Shown here: positions 46,016 through 57,049 of the stretch, piece by piece
How the letters are laid out: each line of letters begins with the position of its first letter
How positions within the stretch are numbered: the stretch's first letter is position 1
Source of the DNA: Diphasiastrum complanatum
Lineage: Eukaryota > Streptophyta > Lycopodiopsida > Lycopodiales > Lycopodiaceae
Assembly (NCBI GenBank): GCA_029204225.1
Contig: CM055092.1
Location: 17,541,921 to 17,605,920 of the forward strand
DNA length: 64,000 nucleotides
Reading direction: 5' to 3'
Made by a program: the position numbers and the translations under genes
The notes under the pieces: generated by a model
Database searches by the model: none
The model's input: the letters and a program-made list of their open reading frames with translations, nothing else
What the model was told of the DNA's origin: nothing

Positions 46016-47377
46016 TTGCAGTTTTTACAATCTTTTGATTTTTCTATTTTGTATCGTCCTGGTCGTGCTAACACTGCTGCTGACGCATTGTCTAGACTTC
46101 CTGCTTTATTGAATACCCTTGTTGCCACGATCCCTTCCTGGTTTGATGATCTTCCATCTGCTTATCTTACATGTTCTGATTTTCGTGATGTTTATAGTTC
46201 TGCTCCACCTATGTCGTCTTCACCTCATCAGGCTTATTCCATTGTTGACCACCGTCTTTATCATTATGGTTCTCTTTGTAGTCCTAGTTCTTTGGGTATC
46301 CGTTCTCAGTTGTTGTCGGATGCTCATTCGTCCCTAGTTGGGGGTCATTTTGGTTTTCAGAAGTCTTATGCTCGTCTTAAGGATCATTTCTATTGGCCAT
46401 CCCTTAGGAAAGAGCTTGTTGTACTAATTCGTACCTGTCCTTTCTGCTTACGTAATAAGTACTCCCGTGCTCAGTCCGCTGGTTTGCTTCAGAGTTGGCC
46501 TATTCCTCACCGCCAGTGGACTGATATTTCTATGGACTTCATCATTGGCCTTCCCCGCACCCGTCGTGGTCACGATTCATGTATGGTGGTAGTTGACAGG
46601 TTCTCGAAACAGGCACATTTCATACCCGTCCGCAGTACTATCACAGTAGAGCAGAGTGCACGCCTGTTCCTTTCAGAGATATTTCGCCTACATGGGTTTC
46701 CTCGTACTATCCTTTCTGATCGGGGTAGTAACTTTACATCATTGTTCTGGACAGAGCTTATGCGTATATTGGATGTACAACTTTTTATGGGGTCTGCTTA
46801 TCATTCTACTTCTGATGTGCAGTCTGAGGTCCTTAACAGGATCCTTGAGGATTATTTGCGCCATTTTGTTACTCCTTCAGGGAAGGATTGGGATCAGCAC
46901 TTATGTTTGGCAGAGTATAGCAATAATAGCTCTGTTAGTACCAGCACCGGCGTTGCACCATTTTTATTATCTCATGGTTATGCACCTCTTTTACCTGGTA
47001 TTCCTCTTCCTCCCGAGGATACACCTGTGACACTGTCTTCATTTCTATCAGGTGCTCGCGAGCTTATTCTCCAGGCCAGTTCCCATTTGCAGCAGGTCCA
47101 GCAGCGTTATCAGGCTTCAGTTGATCATCATCGACGTCATGTTGAGTTTCATGTTGGTGATATGGTATATCTACGCCTACGGTTTGCACGTCATCATTTC
47201 CGCCGGCAGATTCAGTTCCTAGTCCAGTGGGATGGTCGTCCTGTTGAGGAGGCCACATGGGAGCCTATTGATGTCTTTTATCATACACCGTCACTTGCGG
47301 ATCAGGCTCATGCTCTTGCCGCACTTGTTGATTCCTCTACATCCAGTTGTTACTACACCAGATGCTGTTCCAGTTGA
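46016..47377 (+). pseudogene. Element C integrase with internal deletion in the C-terminal domain
   Basis: The frame starts at the end of RNase H (LQSFDFSILYRPGRANTAAD). The zinc finger H-H-C-C is seen as GGHFGFQ...CPFCLRNK, and the core has TDISMDFIIGLP, ILSDRGSNFTSLFW and AYHSTSDVQSEVLNRILEDY, so the D-D-E residues are present. After LRFARHHF the sequence jumps directly to RRQIQFLVQWDGRPVEEATW. About 80 residues present in element D (the GPY/F module, with KLAPRYYGPFQI) are missing. The chromodomain-like tail ends in YHTPSLADQAHALAAL. Confidence 0.93.
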
Positions 47378-47437
47378 TCCTCCAGGGCTTGTTGTTACTT
47401 GATCCAGTCCTTTATGGCAGTTGGGTCTTATTTTTGT

Positions 47438-47446
47438 GTCGGGGAG
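47438..47446 (+). other. Element C polypurine tract
   Basis: GTCGGGGAG directly before the 3' LTR start AGTTATGG. Confidence 0.78.
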
Positions 47447-47896
47447 AGTTATGGACTCGGCTCATTACATTCGCCATGTCCATTTACATTTACTTTACTT
47501 TATGCATAAGCAGGCTTTGGGCCCTTTATATTCATTATTTGACATTTAGACTATATGGTTGGCCTTGGGCCCTATTATTGACATTTAGACCATATTATTG
47601 GCCTTGGGCCCTATAATTCACTATATTGGTTATTTGGTCATATTACTTAGAGTGGGGGCCTTCTTGGAGGGCGCACTATTTTCCCTCTCAGTTTGGCCCT
47701 AGCCACTAGAAGCTTCCTTTTAGGGCTTCCTCTTGGCTATAAGTAGGGATTCTATGTCATTTGTTACTTGGCTTATGATATGATCTCCTTCTTTAGTCTC
47801 TTTAAGCTTTCTCTCTCCTGCTTTCTAGGGTTAAGTCTTGCTTATGTGATGCTTTCATAGACTAAATCTAGATCAGCCGTGGCTACGTTCATAACT
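47447..47896 (+). repeat. Element C 3' LTR
   Basis: 450 bp, starting AGTTATGGACTCGGC and ending CATAACT. It carries GGAGGG-N11-CCCTCT at 47666-47688 and a GGCTATAAGTAGGG promoter box at about 47738. The flank after it is TTGTTG, directly within LINE-1. Confidence 0.93.
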
Positions 47897-47899
47897 TTG

Positions 47900-49917
47900 T
47901 TGAGGGCTTCCCATCCTTTTGGTGCACCAACATCACACATGCTATCCATAAAAACGGTGACCCCATGGTACCTGGTAATTATCGCACTATTATGATTGGA
48001 CATGTCCTCGCGAAGATATATGGCGTCATCCTCTAGTCTGCAGTTAGCTCAAAAGCAGAGTCCAGGAGATTACATGTTTTGGGTCAGGCAGGGTTCCGCG
48101 CCCATTATTTATTCACACTCCGAGCCATCATTGAGGAAGCTAGACATAGGAAAGAAAAGGTTTACTGATGTTTTGTGGACTTTAGGAAAGCCTTTGACTC
48201 TGTTCCACGCTCTTTACTTATCCAGAGACTCCGAGACCTAGGTTTCTCTACAAATATTATTCTAGTCGTCATGGCTCTCTATGAGAGGGTTTTGTTGCTT
48301 TCGTCATGGTAGTGGCATTTCTGAGCAGATTTGGAGTACTATTGGGGTTAAGCAGGGATGCTCTCTCTCACCAGTTCTCTTTGGATTATATATTGACGAG
48401 CTAGAGCAGGTCATCTCTCAGTGTGGTGGGGACGGTTGTCGGCTGGGAGACGTTTTGATTGCCATCCTTCTCTATGCGGATGATGTGGTACTAGTCTCCC
48501 GTACCAGAGAGGGATTACAGAGACAGTTGGACTGTTTGCACACTTTTCGTACTCAGTGGGGTTTAGGGGTGAACCTCTCAAAAACCAAAGTTATGGTCTT
48601 CAATACCTCTCGGGCCTTCATGCAGCGCCAGGAGCTTACCTTTGATGGACAGTCCCTAGAGGTGGTATCTTCATACACTTACCTGGGCGTGCTCTTCTTT
48701 GGTCCTACCTTCAATATGAGACAGGCGACTACTTCTAGACTTGGGAAGGGCCACTCTTCCCTAGTCCAGCTGGAGAGATTCTGCTTCCATAAGTCTATTC
48801 GGGATGCCCCGAGCTGTTTGACACCATCGTCACCCCTTCAGCCTTGTATGCCGCAAAGATATGGTTATCATCTTCACACTGGTCCAGCATTTCACGCTTA
48901 CAGACCACCATGTTGGCTCGCATGATCCAAGCGAAGCCCTCGGTTCCCCATGAGATCATCCTTGCGGAGTTTGCCACCCCCCCTATTCAGATTGAGGCAG
49001 CCTTCCAGCTTATCACGTACATCCAGAGAGCTCAGGCACTTCCTGATAACGAGCAGAGATATACGCGGATTGCACTCATGTCCTCTCATCACCTTGAGAC
49101 TCAGGGATACCGGCTATCATGGTTCTCTCAGGCATCACACTTCCTCATGGAAGCATTTGGTATCACTATCACTGATCTCCCTTTGGGTACACACCAGTAC
49201 ATTAGACATTTTTTATACAGAGCATATCTCGACCGTACCTGGCATCACCAGTTGGGGGTTAAGCCTGACTACTACCGAACTCACTTTCTAGAGCAGGATG
49301 CCACTGGTCTTCCAGTTTTACCTGGCTATTTGTCTTCTGGACTATCACACGGTCTCCGTTTCACTTTGGGACAGTTCAGAGTCTCCTCACATCAGTTGGC
49401 TATTGAGACAGGCAGATTCCAGGGTACACCACGAGAGGAGAGACTTTGTCTGCTGTGTCCCCTACAAGAGATAGAGTCCCAGGAGCATTTCATCTTCAGA
49501 TGCCCCATATATTATGAGATTAGAGGGAAATATCATTGTTTATTCCGTGACATGCCTACTACACTCAGAGCACGGATGGGATATGAGGACTCTCACTGTG
49601 TCGCACTTATGCTACGAGAGATGGTCTTGCTGCGCCAGGATATGTACCAGTCAGCTCACCAACCACATCCTAGCTCTCAGGCTCAGATTACGTCTTTCTT
49701 CACCAGGAGACGGACACGGCCCGACGACGATAACAACGACATACCACCTCACCAATGTCAAAGACAGTGTATCACTCATAGTCATGCAGCAATTCACACT
49801 TCTCGCCTTGTTACGAGAGTACACAATTTTCACCCTCCTGGACAACGTCAAAAACGGTCCATACCTCCTGATACAACTCGTATTACGTCTTTTTTCAGCA
49901 GCAGCACTATCTGACAC
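47900..49917 (+). pseudogene. LINE-1 ORF2: reverse transcriptase, CCHC knuckle and C-terminal region
   Basis: RT pieces in successive frames read YRTIMIGHVLAKIYG, KVYxCFVDFRKAFDSVPRSL, STIGVKQGCSLSPVLFGLYI, LLYADDVVLVSRTREGL (intact YADD, about 48472) and KTKVMVFNTSRAFMQRQELT. A stop or frameshift lies near 48200, another near 48300 and another near 48830. From 48844 a 356-codon frame gives the C-terminal domain. It includes a CCHC knuckle (CLLCPLQEIESQEHFIFRC) at about 49447-49503 and a basic tail with QAQITSFFTRRR at 49678 and TTRITSFFSSS at 49873, ending in TGA at 49912-49914. A nearly identical architecture recurs in LINE-3. Confidence 0.92.
49678..49701 (+). other. PCNA-interacting (PIP) box-like motif in LINE-1 ORF2
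   Basis: Q-A-Q-I-T-S-F-F fits the PIP consensus Q-x-x-(I/L/M)-x-x-(F/Y)-(F/Y) and is followed by a basic TRRR patch. A second copy lacking the Gln (T-T-R-I-T-S-F-F) lies at 49873-49896, almost at the C-terminus. Confidence 0.55.
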
Positions 49918-50092
49918 TGTCTGATACTACTCTACTCGTGGCAGCTATTCTTGCTCCCACTTATGGACAGTTGGCAGTTTGTAGTTTACAGTTATATTAC
50001 TCATTTCTCTTTTATGCATAGCTTTTCTTGGAGATGTTTATATACGCTCCCATGGTTTTCACATACTTGACATGTACTCCTTTTGGTGTTAT

Positions 50093-50158
50093 ATGCCTTT
50101 TGGCATGGAAAAGACATTAATAAAGCTTTCTTTCTTTCTCTCTCCCCCCAATGTGTTC
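50093..50158 (+). other. LINE-1 3' end: hairpin, TTAATAAAGC and TTTC/CT tail
   Basis: ATGCC-TTTT-GGCAT forms a 5-bp stem with a four-base loop at 50093-50106. It is followed by GGAAAAGACATTAATAAAGC and a CTTTCTTTCTTTCTCTCTC tail. The same arrangement occurs at 50415-50480 and 60987-61030. Confidence 0.75.
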
Positions 50159-50176
50159 ATAATAGGATCCTCCCTT

Positions 50177-50180
50177 CCCC

Positions 50181-50263
<83 letters not shown>

Positions 50264-50267
50264 TCTC
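50177..50267. repeat. Poly-C run and (CT)n microsatellite
   Basis: About 15 C residues followed by about 35 CT units, close behind the LINE-1 tail. It may have grown from a LINE tail. Confidence 0.97.
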
Positions 50268-50329
50268 ATAATATGTATGTCACCGCATCTATTTCAGTTT
50301 CCAGTTCAGTTCATTTTATAGCAGTTAGA

Positions 50330-50480
50330 TTTGTTATTTCTGTAAAAGTTTTGGAGACGTTTCATACGCTCCCGCTGTTACCACATACTTGACATGTACA
50401 TTTACTAGTCTTCTATGCCTTTGGGCATGGAAAAGACATTAATAAAGCTTTCTTTCTTTCTTTCTTTCTTTCTCTCTCTC
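50330..50480 (+). mobile_element. 3' end of a further LINE copy
   Basis: TTTTGGAGACGTTTCATACG, the ACATACTTGACATGTACAT block, hairpin ATGCC-TTTG-GGCAT (50415-50428), GACATTAATAAAGC and a tail of repeated CTTT units match the LINE-1 3' UTR. The match starts at about 50344, so it is a strongly 5'-truncated insertion or a duplicated 3' end. Confidence 0.8.
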
Positions 50481-50665
50481 CAGCGACCAGCGATGGCCTA
50501 GCTCCATCGCTCCAGTGTGGCGCCAGCTGTGCAACCTGCGGATCTGCTCCATCGCTATTGCTCCCTCGCTGTCCACCACTGGTGCCCTGCCACTACAGAT
50601 GTGCCCTCGCTATTGATGATCTGTACCTCTGCAGGTTTGAGCACCCTCCTCCATCGCAATAAGAT

Positions 50666-51120
50666 ATGCCACGTCACAAAGGAGTCGTTGCCTCTACTCC
50701 TGAACCATCCTCCGTTTCCAGCATGGCTTCAGCATCTTCCTTACAACCAGATCCGCCTACCCCTTCTCCTTCTATGCCCGTTGCAGTTCCTATCTCCTCA
50801 TCAAACCCTATTCTTGACAAACTACTGTAGCTATTCCCTTGACTCCTGACACTCCAGAAGCACCTGTTTCTTTCCCTCCATATGCCTTGGTCAAACTTCT
50901 TCGGGATGATCAACTCCGTCTATTTGAATACCTTAACAATCACAGAGAGCAACTGGCTTCTCATGATTCTTTGCTTCTAGTGGTACAATCGCATCTTCAG
51001 AAGTTGGATACTTCCATTCAAGAACTCAAGAACGAAGTTGCAGTTATAAAAAGTGAAGCTTCTTCTCAAATCGATACTTCAGCTAAAATCCAGCATCTCA
51101 AAAATCAGGTGGAACAGCAC
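50666..51120 (+). pseudogene. LINE ORF1, N-terminal half (interrupted by element D)
   Basis: ATG 50666 opens MPRHKGVVASTPEPSSVSSM, a Ser/Pro-rich start. A one-base shift near 50825 brings a TAG at 50828; the correct frame goes on as TPDTPEAPVSFPPYALVKLL. It ends in a clear coiled coil (LNNHREQLASHDSLLLVVQS, LDTSIQELKNEVAVIKSEAS, KIQHLKNQVEQH), as in LINE ORF1 proteins that trimerise and bind RNA. The reading frame breaks at the AGCAC duplication at 51116-51120 and resumes in frame after 60330. Confidence 0.8.
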
Positions 51121-51585
51121 AGTTACGGACTACAAGATACAGGCCTACTGGGCTACTCTGCATATATTCCGCAAGCCTCTTTACATTTACTGTTGGTTAT
51201 GTATATTTCTGGTTACGCATTTTATATTAGTCATGTACAGGCCCCAGAGCCTTTTTATATGCTTATGACCCGCGTTGGGTCCTTTTTTATGACATTGATT
51301 AGCCTTGGGCCCTTATTATATGGTTCTATGTGGAGTGGGGGCCCGTAGGAGGGCGCACTAATTTCCCTCCACATTTTGCCTCCCTTTACTTTTCAATTCC
51401 TATTTTAGGGTTCATTGGTAGGGTATTTATAGGGGCATTTGTACACTCATTTTTCAGATTATTGATTGGTATTGCTTGGGCTCTTCGTGAGAGAACCTAT
51501 TGTCTTGTCTATTGCTTGTAGGGCTTTAGTCTATTGCTGTCTTTTATGCTTCATTGATTCAACACCTGAGATTTTGATCATAACT
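51121..51585 (+). repeat. Element D 5' LTR
   Basis: 465 bp, starting AGTTACGGACTACAAG and ending CATAACT. It matches 59863-60325 closely. It contains GGAGGG-N11-CCCTCC at 51348-51370 and a TATTTATAGGGGC promoter-like box at about 51424. Confidence 0.96.
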
Positions 51586-51598
51586 TGGTATCAGAGCA
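51586..51598 (+). other. Element D primer-binding site
   Basis: TGGTATCAGAGCA, immediately after the LTR end, identical to that of element C. Confidence 0.93.
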
Positions 51599-52316
51599 CT
51601 TTCCTGATTGCTGAATTTTAGATCTGATTTTCTGATTGGGTGCCCATTTTCCTTGCTGATTTTTCTCTCTTTGCTGAGGGCTTTCGTCTCTTTGCTTCAG
51701 CAACATTCAGCACAGTTTGGAGGAGGACCAACTCCCATCAGAGCATTTTCCTTGGCGGAGCTTTAGCAGATAGTTAGCGGAAGTACTTCCGCTAAATTTT
51801 TGGGCAGATTATTTCCGGCGCCCAAGTTCCAAATCCTTTTCCCTCTTTTTTTTTTTGAATCCTCCATTTGATTCAGGGAGAGGATTCTCAGCCATCTTTT
51901 CAGCATTGATTGGAGGCTGTCCAGCACCCTACTTCATCACATTTTTCAGCCATTGTTCCAGCAGAGTTTCAGCCATATTTCAGTTTTGATTGGAGGCTGT
52001 CCATCGCCCTATTTCATCACGTTTTCCACAGATTTCCAGCCATATTTTCAGCATTGATTGGAGGCTGTCCACCGCCCACTTTCATTCTCCTTGTGGTCAC
52101 ATTTTCCAGTCAGCTCTTCGCACACGCTTGGAGCTCTATCGAGAGGTATCTTTGCTGGTTTTTCCTTGCTTCTACACCTTTTCTTGACATTTGTCATTTC
52201 CTTTCTTGCTCTTAGTATCATTTGTGTACCTAAAGCGTATTTGGGGTGACGACAAAAGTCCGGTCCCTCCGATATTAAGCTTTTCTTACTCTCTTCACTT
52301 CCTGCATTCCTTGACC
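51599..52316 (+). repeat. Element D leader with three GATTGGAGGCTGTCCA units
   Basis: The phrase GCATTGATTGGAGGCTGTCC recurs at about 51903, 51984 and 52052, each followed by a (A/T)(G/C)C(A/G)CCCTACTTCATCAC-like text. The units are related to the leader repeats of A and B. Confidence 0.82.
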
Positions 52317-53350
52317 ATGGATACTTCCCCTACATCTTCTGAGCCTCGCATACCGTCTTCCACTTACCTTGAAGAAGTACGGCATGAATTCCAAGATCAT
52401 CTTAGGGAAGCCATGAGTGATGTACGCACTGATTTACGCCAGGAGTTACGAGAGACGTTCACTGCTCTTTCTGCCCAGATTGCTACACTATCATTACAGT
52501 CCAGTGTTTCTCCACTATCTCCACATGTTCCCCCACAGCGTACATTTCCACCACCCGAGACTCCTTCATCTTCTGGTCCTTTGCCACGAGACTTTAAGGA
52601 TAAGGTTCAGCTTACTGTGTATTCTGGGTCATCCGATGGGAATGAACTCGAGAATTGGTATTCTAAGCTTGAAACCTACTTCCTTATGTTTCCTAAGACT
52701 GACATTCAGCGGATACATTTGGCTGCTTTACATTTGGAGGGCCGTGCTGCTACTTGGTGGCGCATGTTTCGCCAGACGGCTTCACACCCTGGCCTTGCTA
52801 GTTGGACAGAGTTTATGACAGCACTCCACCTAGCGATGATTGATCCTCAGTGGCTTATTTGACAGTGCGACATCTTTCGCAGTTTATCTCACACTGGTGA
52901 CTTGACTGCTTATACGACACGGTTTACAGAGCTTTCCTATCTATTCCCAAATATTTCTACATTGGAGCTCATCTCTCGCTACGTTGCTGGTCTTCGAGGC
53001 GCACTCAGGTATGATGTTTCTTCTTTTTTTCCACTCACTCTTTCTCACGCCATCTCCCTTGCTACCTGCACTGCAGCACAAGTACTCTCCCATCTCTTCC
53101 TCTGATTCTCATCCTTCACGTCCTTTCACACGTCCTATTTTTTCCTCTCCATCCTCTGCTAGTCCCACATCTGTCAGTTCACCTTCGTCCACTCTTCCTT
53201 CTGCACCACGTCCTCCTTTTTCTCCTCGTCCTATTTTTGTTCGTCGCTACTCACAGCCTGAGATGTCTAAGATCCGTGAAAAGCGCTTATGTTTCAACTA
53301 TAAGAGTCCTGATCATATCGCCCGTGATTGCCGACAACCTGCCACTGCTA
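52317..53350 (+). pseudogene. Element D gag, with an internal stop and a frameshift
   Basis: Gag starts at ATG 52317 (MDTSPTSSEPRIPSSTYLEE) and has a longer coiled N-terminal region than C (VRTDLRQELRETFTALSAQI). The capsid reads YSGSSDGNELENWYSKLETY, EGRAATWWRMF and AMIDPQWLI. A TGA at 52860-52862 sits where C has Arg (CGA to TGA). The capsid goes on to RYVAGLRGALRYDVSSF; one frame change near 53075 then leads to the Ser/Pro linker and FVRRYSQPEMSKIREKRLCF. The zinc knuckle reads CFNYKSPDHIARDC, so the second Cys is replaced by Tyr. Confidence 0.92.
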
Positions 53351-54927
53351 CTGCCGTCTATTTCCATGATGCTGACACACCTGATGATAGTCCTGATTCT
53401 GCCATATGCCTTCATATTCTTGATGATGACCCACCTGTTGATCAGTTTGCCACACCCACTGAGCCTGTTCCTGATACCCCTGATCTAGCTGTATGCCATG
53501 CTCAGCTTGCTTATGCTACTTGGGCCGGTAAGCCGGGTCCACGCCATATCCATCTTCGCGTACGTATCACTGATCGTGAGTTTATTGCCCTTGTTGACAC
53601 GGGTAGCACTCACTCGTTTCTCAGTAGTCATATTACTACACGCATTCGTGCTATGCCAGTCACTACGCCTCATCCCCTGCATGTTGAGCTTGCCAGCGCA
53701 CACTCTTTTCCTGGCACGCAGATGTATCAGCAGCTTTCATATCGGATTGGAGACTTCCTTGGTCAGGCAGATTTTCATATTATTCCACTTACACGGTACG
53801 ATCTTATCCTCGGTGCTGATTGGTTTGCATCCCTTGGTGCGGTTACAATAGACCTCCAGCAGTAGACATTGACATTCTCTCATGATGGTACTCAGCATAT
53901 ATTTTCTGGTATTGATTCTCGGCAGGACTATCAGCTTATTTCCGGGAAGCAGTTCATACGGAGCCTCCCGAAGGCCCACTGTGCGGCTATTCTTTTTGTT
54001 CAGCCAGTTCAGCCTATTGCGGATGCACCACCTTTGCCACAGGTATTTTCTGAACTGTTGCGTGAATTTGAGCATGTTTTTAGAGAGCCGACTCAGTTAC
54101 CACCTTTACGAGATGTCAACCACCATATAGACCTTGTTTCCTCTGCATCACCTCCTTCTCGTCCTCCTTTTCGTATGTCTATTGTTGAGCGCGAGGAAGT
54201 CCAACGTCAGGTGCCTGATTTATTATGTCAAGGCCTTATTGTTCCTAGCCACAGTCCTTTTGGTGCTCCTGTTTTACTTGTTGATAAGAAGGATGCTACT
54301 AAACGTCTATGTATTAATTATCGTGCTTTAAATAAACTTACTATCCGTAATCAGTACCCTATCCCTCATATGGATGTCCTGTTTGACCAGTTAGGCCAAG
54401 CCAAGATCTTTACTTGACCTCCATTCCGGTTATCACCATATTCGTATGCATCCTCCTGATGAGCACAAGACAGCTTCCCACTTTGGTCTGTATGAGTTTC
54501 GTGTCCTTCCTTTTGGTGTTACCAATGGCCCGCCCACTTTTCAGAATGTCATGAATAACATCTTTAGTCCTCTGCTTGGAAAGTGTATTTTGACGATATC
54601 CTCACTTATAGCACCACTCTCTCTCTCTTCATGTTCAGCACGTTCGTTCTGTTTTTGTTTTGTTAGTTACTCATCATCTGTATGCTAAACGTTCTAAATG
54701 TTCTTTTGCTGTTGTACAAATCGAGTTTTTGGGCTATGGTACTGTTCGTCTCGACCCTCATAAGGTCCGTTCTATTCTTTCGTGGCATGTGCCTGCTGAT
54801 GTTCATGATGTTCGTATGTTCCTTGGTCTTGCTATCCATCTTCGTAAACCAGTTGCTCATTTTGCCACTCTTGCATCTCCTTTGCATGCTCTGTTGAAAA
54901 AGGAAACTTCGTTTGCTTGGACTCCCG
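53351..54927 (+). pseudogene. Element D protease and reverse transcriptase, first part
   Basis: The protease has LVDTGSTHSFLSS and TRYDLILGADWFASLG. A TAG at 53863-53865 follows (probably CAG to TAG). RT begins [13 protein letters not shown] and has [21 protein letters not shown] small deletion after QAKIFT introduces a stop at 54415. The frame resumes at HSGYHHIRMHPPDEHKTA and LPFGVTNGPPTFQNVMN. Another deletion comes just before the catalytic box, which survives as VYFDDILTYS (about 54583-54606). The thumb region IEFLGYGTVRLDPHKVRSIL runs to ETSFAWTP, where element E interrupts the codon series. Confidence 0.93.
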
Positions 54928-55369
54928 TGTAGGAAATCAAAGTACCAAGATCCTTCTAACATTCAATCTCCATATACAAGAAGAAGAAAAAGAGGAAGAA
55001 CAAGAAGAGGGAGAGGGTTAGGCGCCCTCAAGGAGAGAGAAAGTAGTAGCAATGCTTGAAAGGGAATGAATTACAAATCAACAAAGAGTACATATAAATA
55101 GGCCTTCCAAGGGCCTAGACTCTTCCAAACTCTAAGTTCTAGAACCTTCCAAGACCCACTACTAATTATAGGGCACCCCCAAAAGTTAAGATAGGGTCCC
55201 TTAACATAATTAGACTTTAGTTACTATTGGACCAAAATTGGGTCCAACTCAGCTAAAACTGACTTAACATGGTCTAAATAATAAACCTAACCCATGGTTA
55301 CACAAGTCTCGACCTTTTGGGTCAAAGTAACCTATGGGAAATTATCATTATCATTTATTACTTCTAACA
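54928..55369 (-). repeat. Element E 3' LTR (left copy)
   Basis: 442 bp, nearly identical to 57443-57897. The main difference is a deletion of about 13 bases near 55215. TACATATAAATAGGCC at about 55089 shows an AT-rich box. The polypurine tract on the minus strand (AAGGAGGG, 55370-55377) abuts it. Confidence 0.95.
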
Positions 55370-56008
55370 CCCTCCTTAAATGATAATGTAAAAAACATAA
55401 CATGACATGAAGTATGAAAATTTGCAACAAAAATGCAAAGTGTTGCATGCTGCCCAAAACTCCATGTAGCCGAAAAAGAAAAGATGTAGCTTCTTGTCCA
55501 AGCTTAATGCCGCCAAAAAAAACTTCAGCTTGAAGTAGTCGAAGTAGCCGAAATCTCAGCCCCAATCATGCCCGATGTAAAGGAGATGTAGAATACGAAG
55601 TGCGGTAGCATCAAGTCGAAGAGTGAAGACAAGCATGCTCCATCCAAAGTAGGTAACCAAAAAACCAGCCACAAGCCGAAATATGGATTTGCAATCCATC
55701 AATGGTTCCCACATGATTCCATAAGTCTTCTTACCACAAGAAACATAAAGAAGAGTATCATACTCTTTTACCATCACATCCTCCCGAATCTTACTATCAA
55801 TGATCTGCTCACCAACACTAGGTAAGACAACACCGTCATCATAAGAAGTAAGCATCAAAACATGAAAATCAGCATACGGTACTGATTTTGGAGAGGCATG
55901 TGTGTTTCCTCCAAGGTAAAAAGATGCTTTGCTATCCCGCAAAGACTCGGACAACCAACAAGAGGCTGTAGCAGGCTGTCCAACAGCCACAAAATCACCA
56001 ACACTTTG

Positions 56009-56716
56009 CTATCCAAAGTGTTCCAAATGTGGACCTTGCTGTCCAAAAACCTTCTGCAGGCCGTTCCCAATGCATAATAGGATGCTCACGATGTAACATA
56101 GGCTGAAAATGATCAATAAACCATGGCTAAATCTGGTGTCCACCATCTTCAAGAAAAAAACCAATAGCTTGCCACTTTGAACAGCCAAAAAATCCAGCAA
56201 CACGCCACTTTGAACCAATGTACTAATTGACATGATTTTTTCCCCTCCTCCATTAGTACAAAATGGCTTCAAGGAATGCTTGATTTCAGCCTTTTCCAAA
56301 ACATTATCTTGAGAAGCTTGCTCATAAAGTTCTTCACTAATGCATCCATCATTTGCAACAAATGGCTCAAGAGAAGAAGAATGCTTTACCATACCAACAT
56401 TCCGATGCAAACTTGTACTTGTAGAAAGACAATGATCAAACTTTGCATGACTTTGCTCTTCTACCTTCAAAGAGTTTGAAGTAGAGAGGAAAAAGCATGA
56501 TGATAAATCCTTTATTCGGTACATCTTTAAAAGTGTTTCCCAAGCACTTTTAGAGGTCTTGCAAAATCTCAAATGATATAAGATAGATCTTGTTACCAAT
56601 AAAATCTTGATTATCACGTCGATGCAAAATCTCAGCTTGCAACTCCATGAAGAATAGTTGGTGCCATCCAACATATCTTCACCTGAAGAACCAGCCAAGA
56701 AGATAAACTTTTTCAA
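56009..56716 (-). pseudogene. Element E gag-like frame
   Basis: A 235-codon minus-strand frame starts MKKFIFLAGSSGEDMLDGTN and continues YSSWSCKLRF, then SKSAWETLLKMYRIKDLSSC, the pattern of UBN2-type copia gag (substrate block Y-x-W and the W-E-x-L helix). After about residue 110 the text is no longer recognisable and becomes hydrophobic. No zinc knuckle or protease follows. The frame is too short for a full gag (usually 300 or more residues), so it is a remodelled remnant that may or may not be translated. Confidence 0.6.
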
Positions 56717-57049
56717 ACCCTAAATGTGCCCTAAAAGACACAAAAAACCAGCAGGTATCAAATCTGACAAATCAGCACCGGAATGTGTTGAAACCACACA
56801 CTGGATGTAGGAACTCGCCCTCCTACAAGCCTTGTGTGCTGAAAATTTCAGCCTGAAATTGCATTACAAACTCAAAAACCAGCAAGCAAAGAATCAGGTT
56901 AGCCTCCAACAAAGCTTTTTTTGGAACCCTTCTTTCTTGCCAAAAAGTGTGAACAACACACACGGATAGGGCTGTTGCAACACCCTACAAATGGTAATAT
57001 GCTATCCAATTTTCAGCCTCGGAATGTGATCGGATCAGAGTGCTGATTT

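Larger units (their letters stand above)
41813..47896 (+). mobile_element. Element C: near-complete gypsy retrotransposon with truncated 5' LTR
   Basis: Order: the last 97 bp of a 5' LTR, primer site, leader, gag, protease, RT, RNase H, integrase, chromodomain-like tail, polypurine tract and a full 3' LTR. The 5' LTR is cut at 41813 against a chromovirus relic, and the expected 5' target duplication is therefore missing. Pol carries at least two frameshifts and a deletion in the integrase C-terminal region. Confidence 0.93.
47897..50150 (+). mobile_element. LINE-1: 5'-truncated LINE, ORF2 from before the RT to the 3' end
   Basis: The element enters in the linker before the RT (a SFWCTNITHAIHKNGDP-like text in broken frames) and runs through RT, C-terminal domain and a 3' UTR ending in hairpin and TTTC/CT tail at about 50126-50158. 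The endonuclease and ORF1 are absent, cut at the element C border. Confidence 0.9.
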
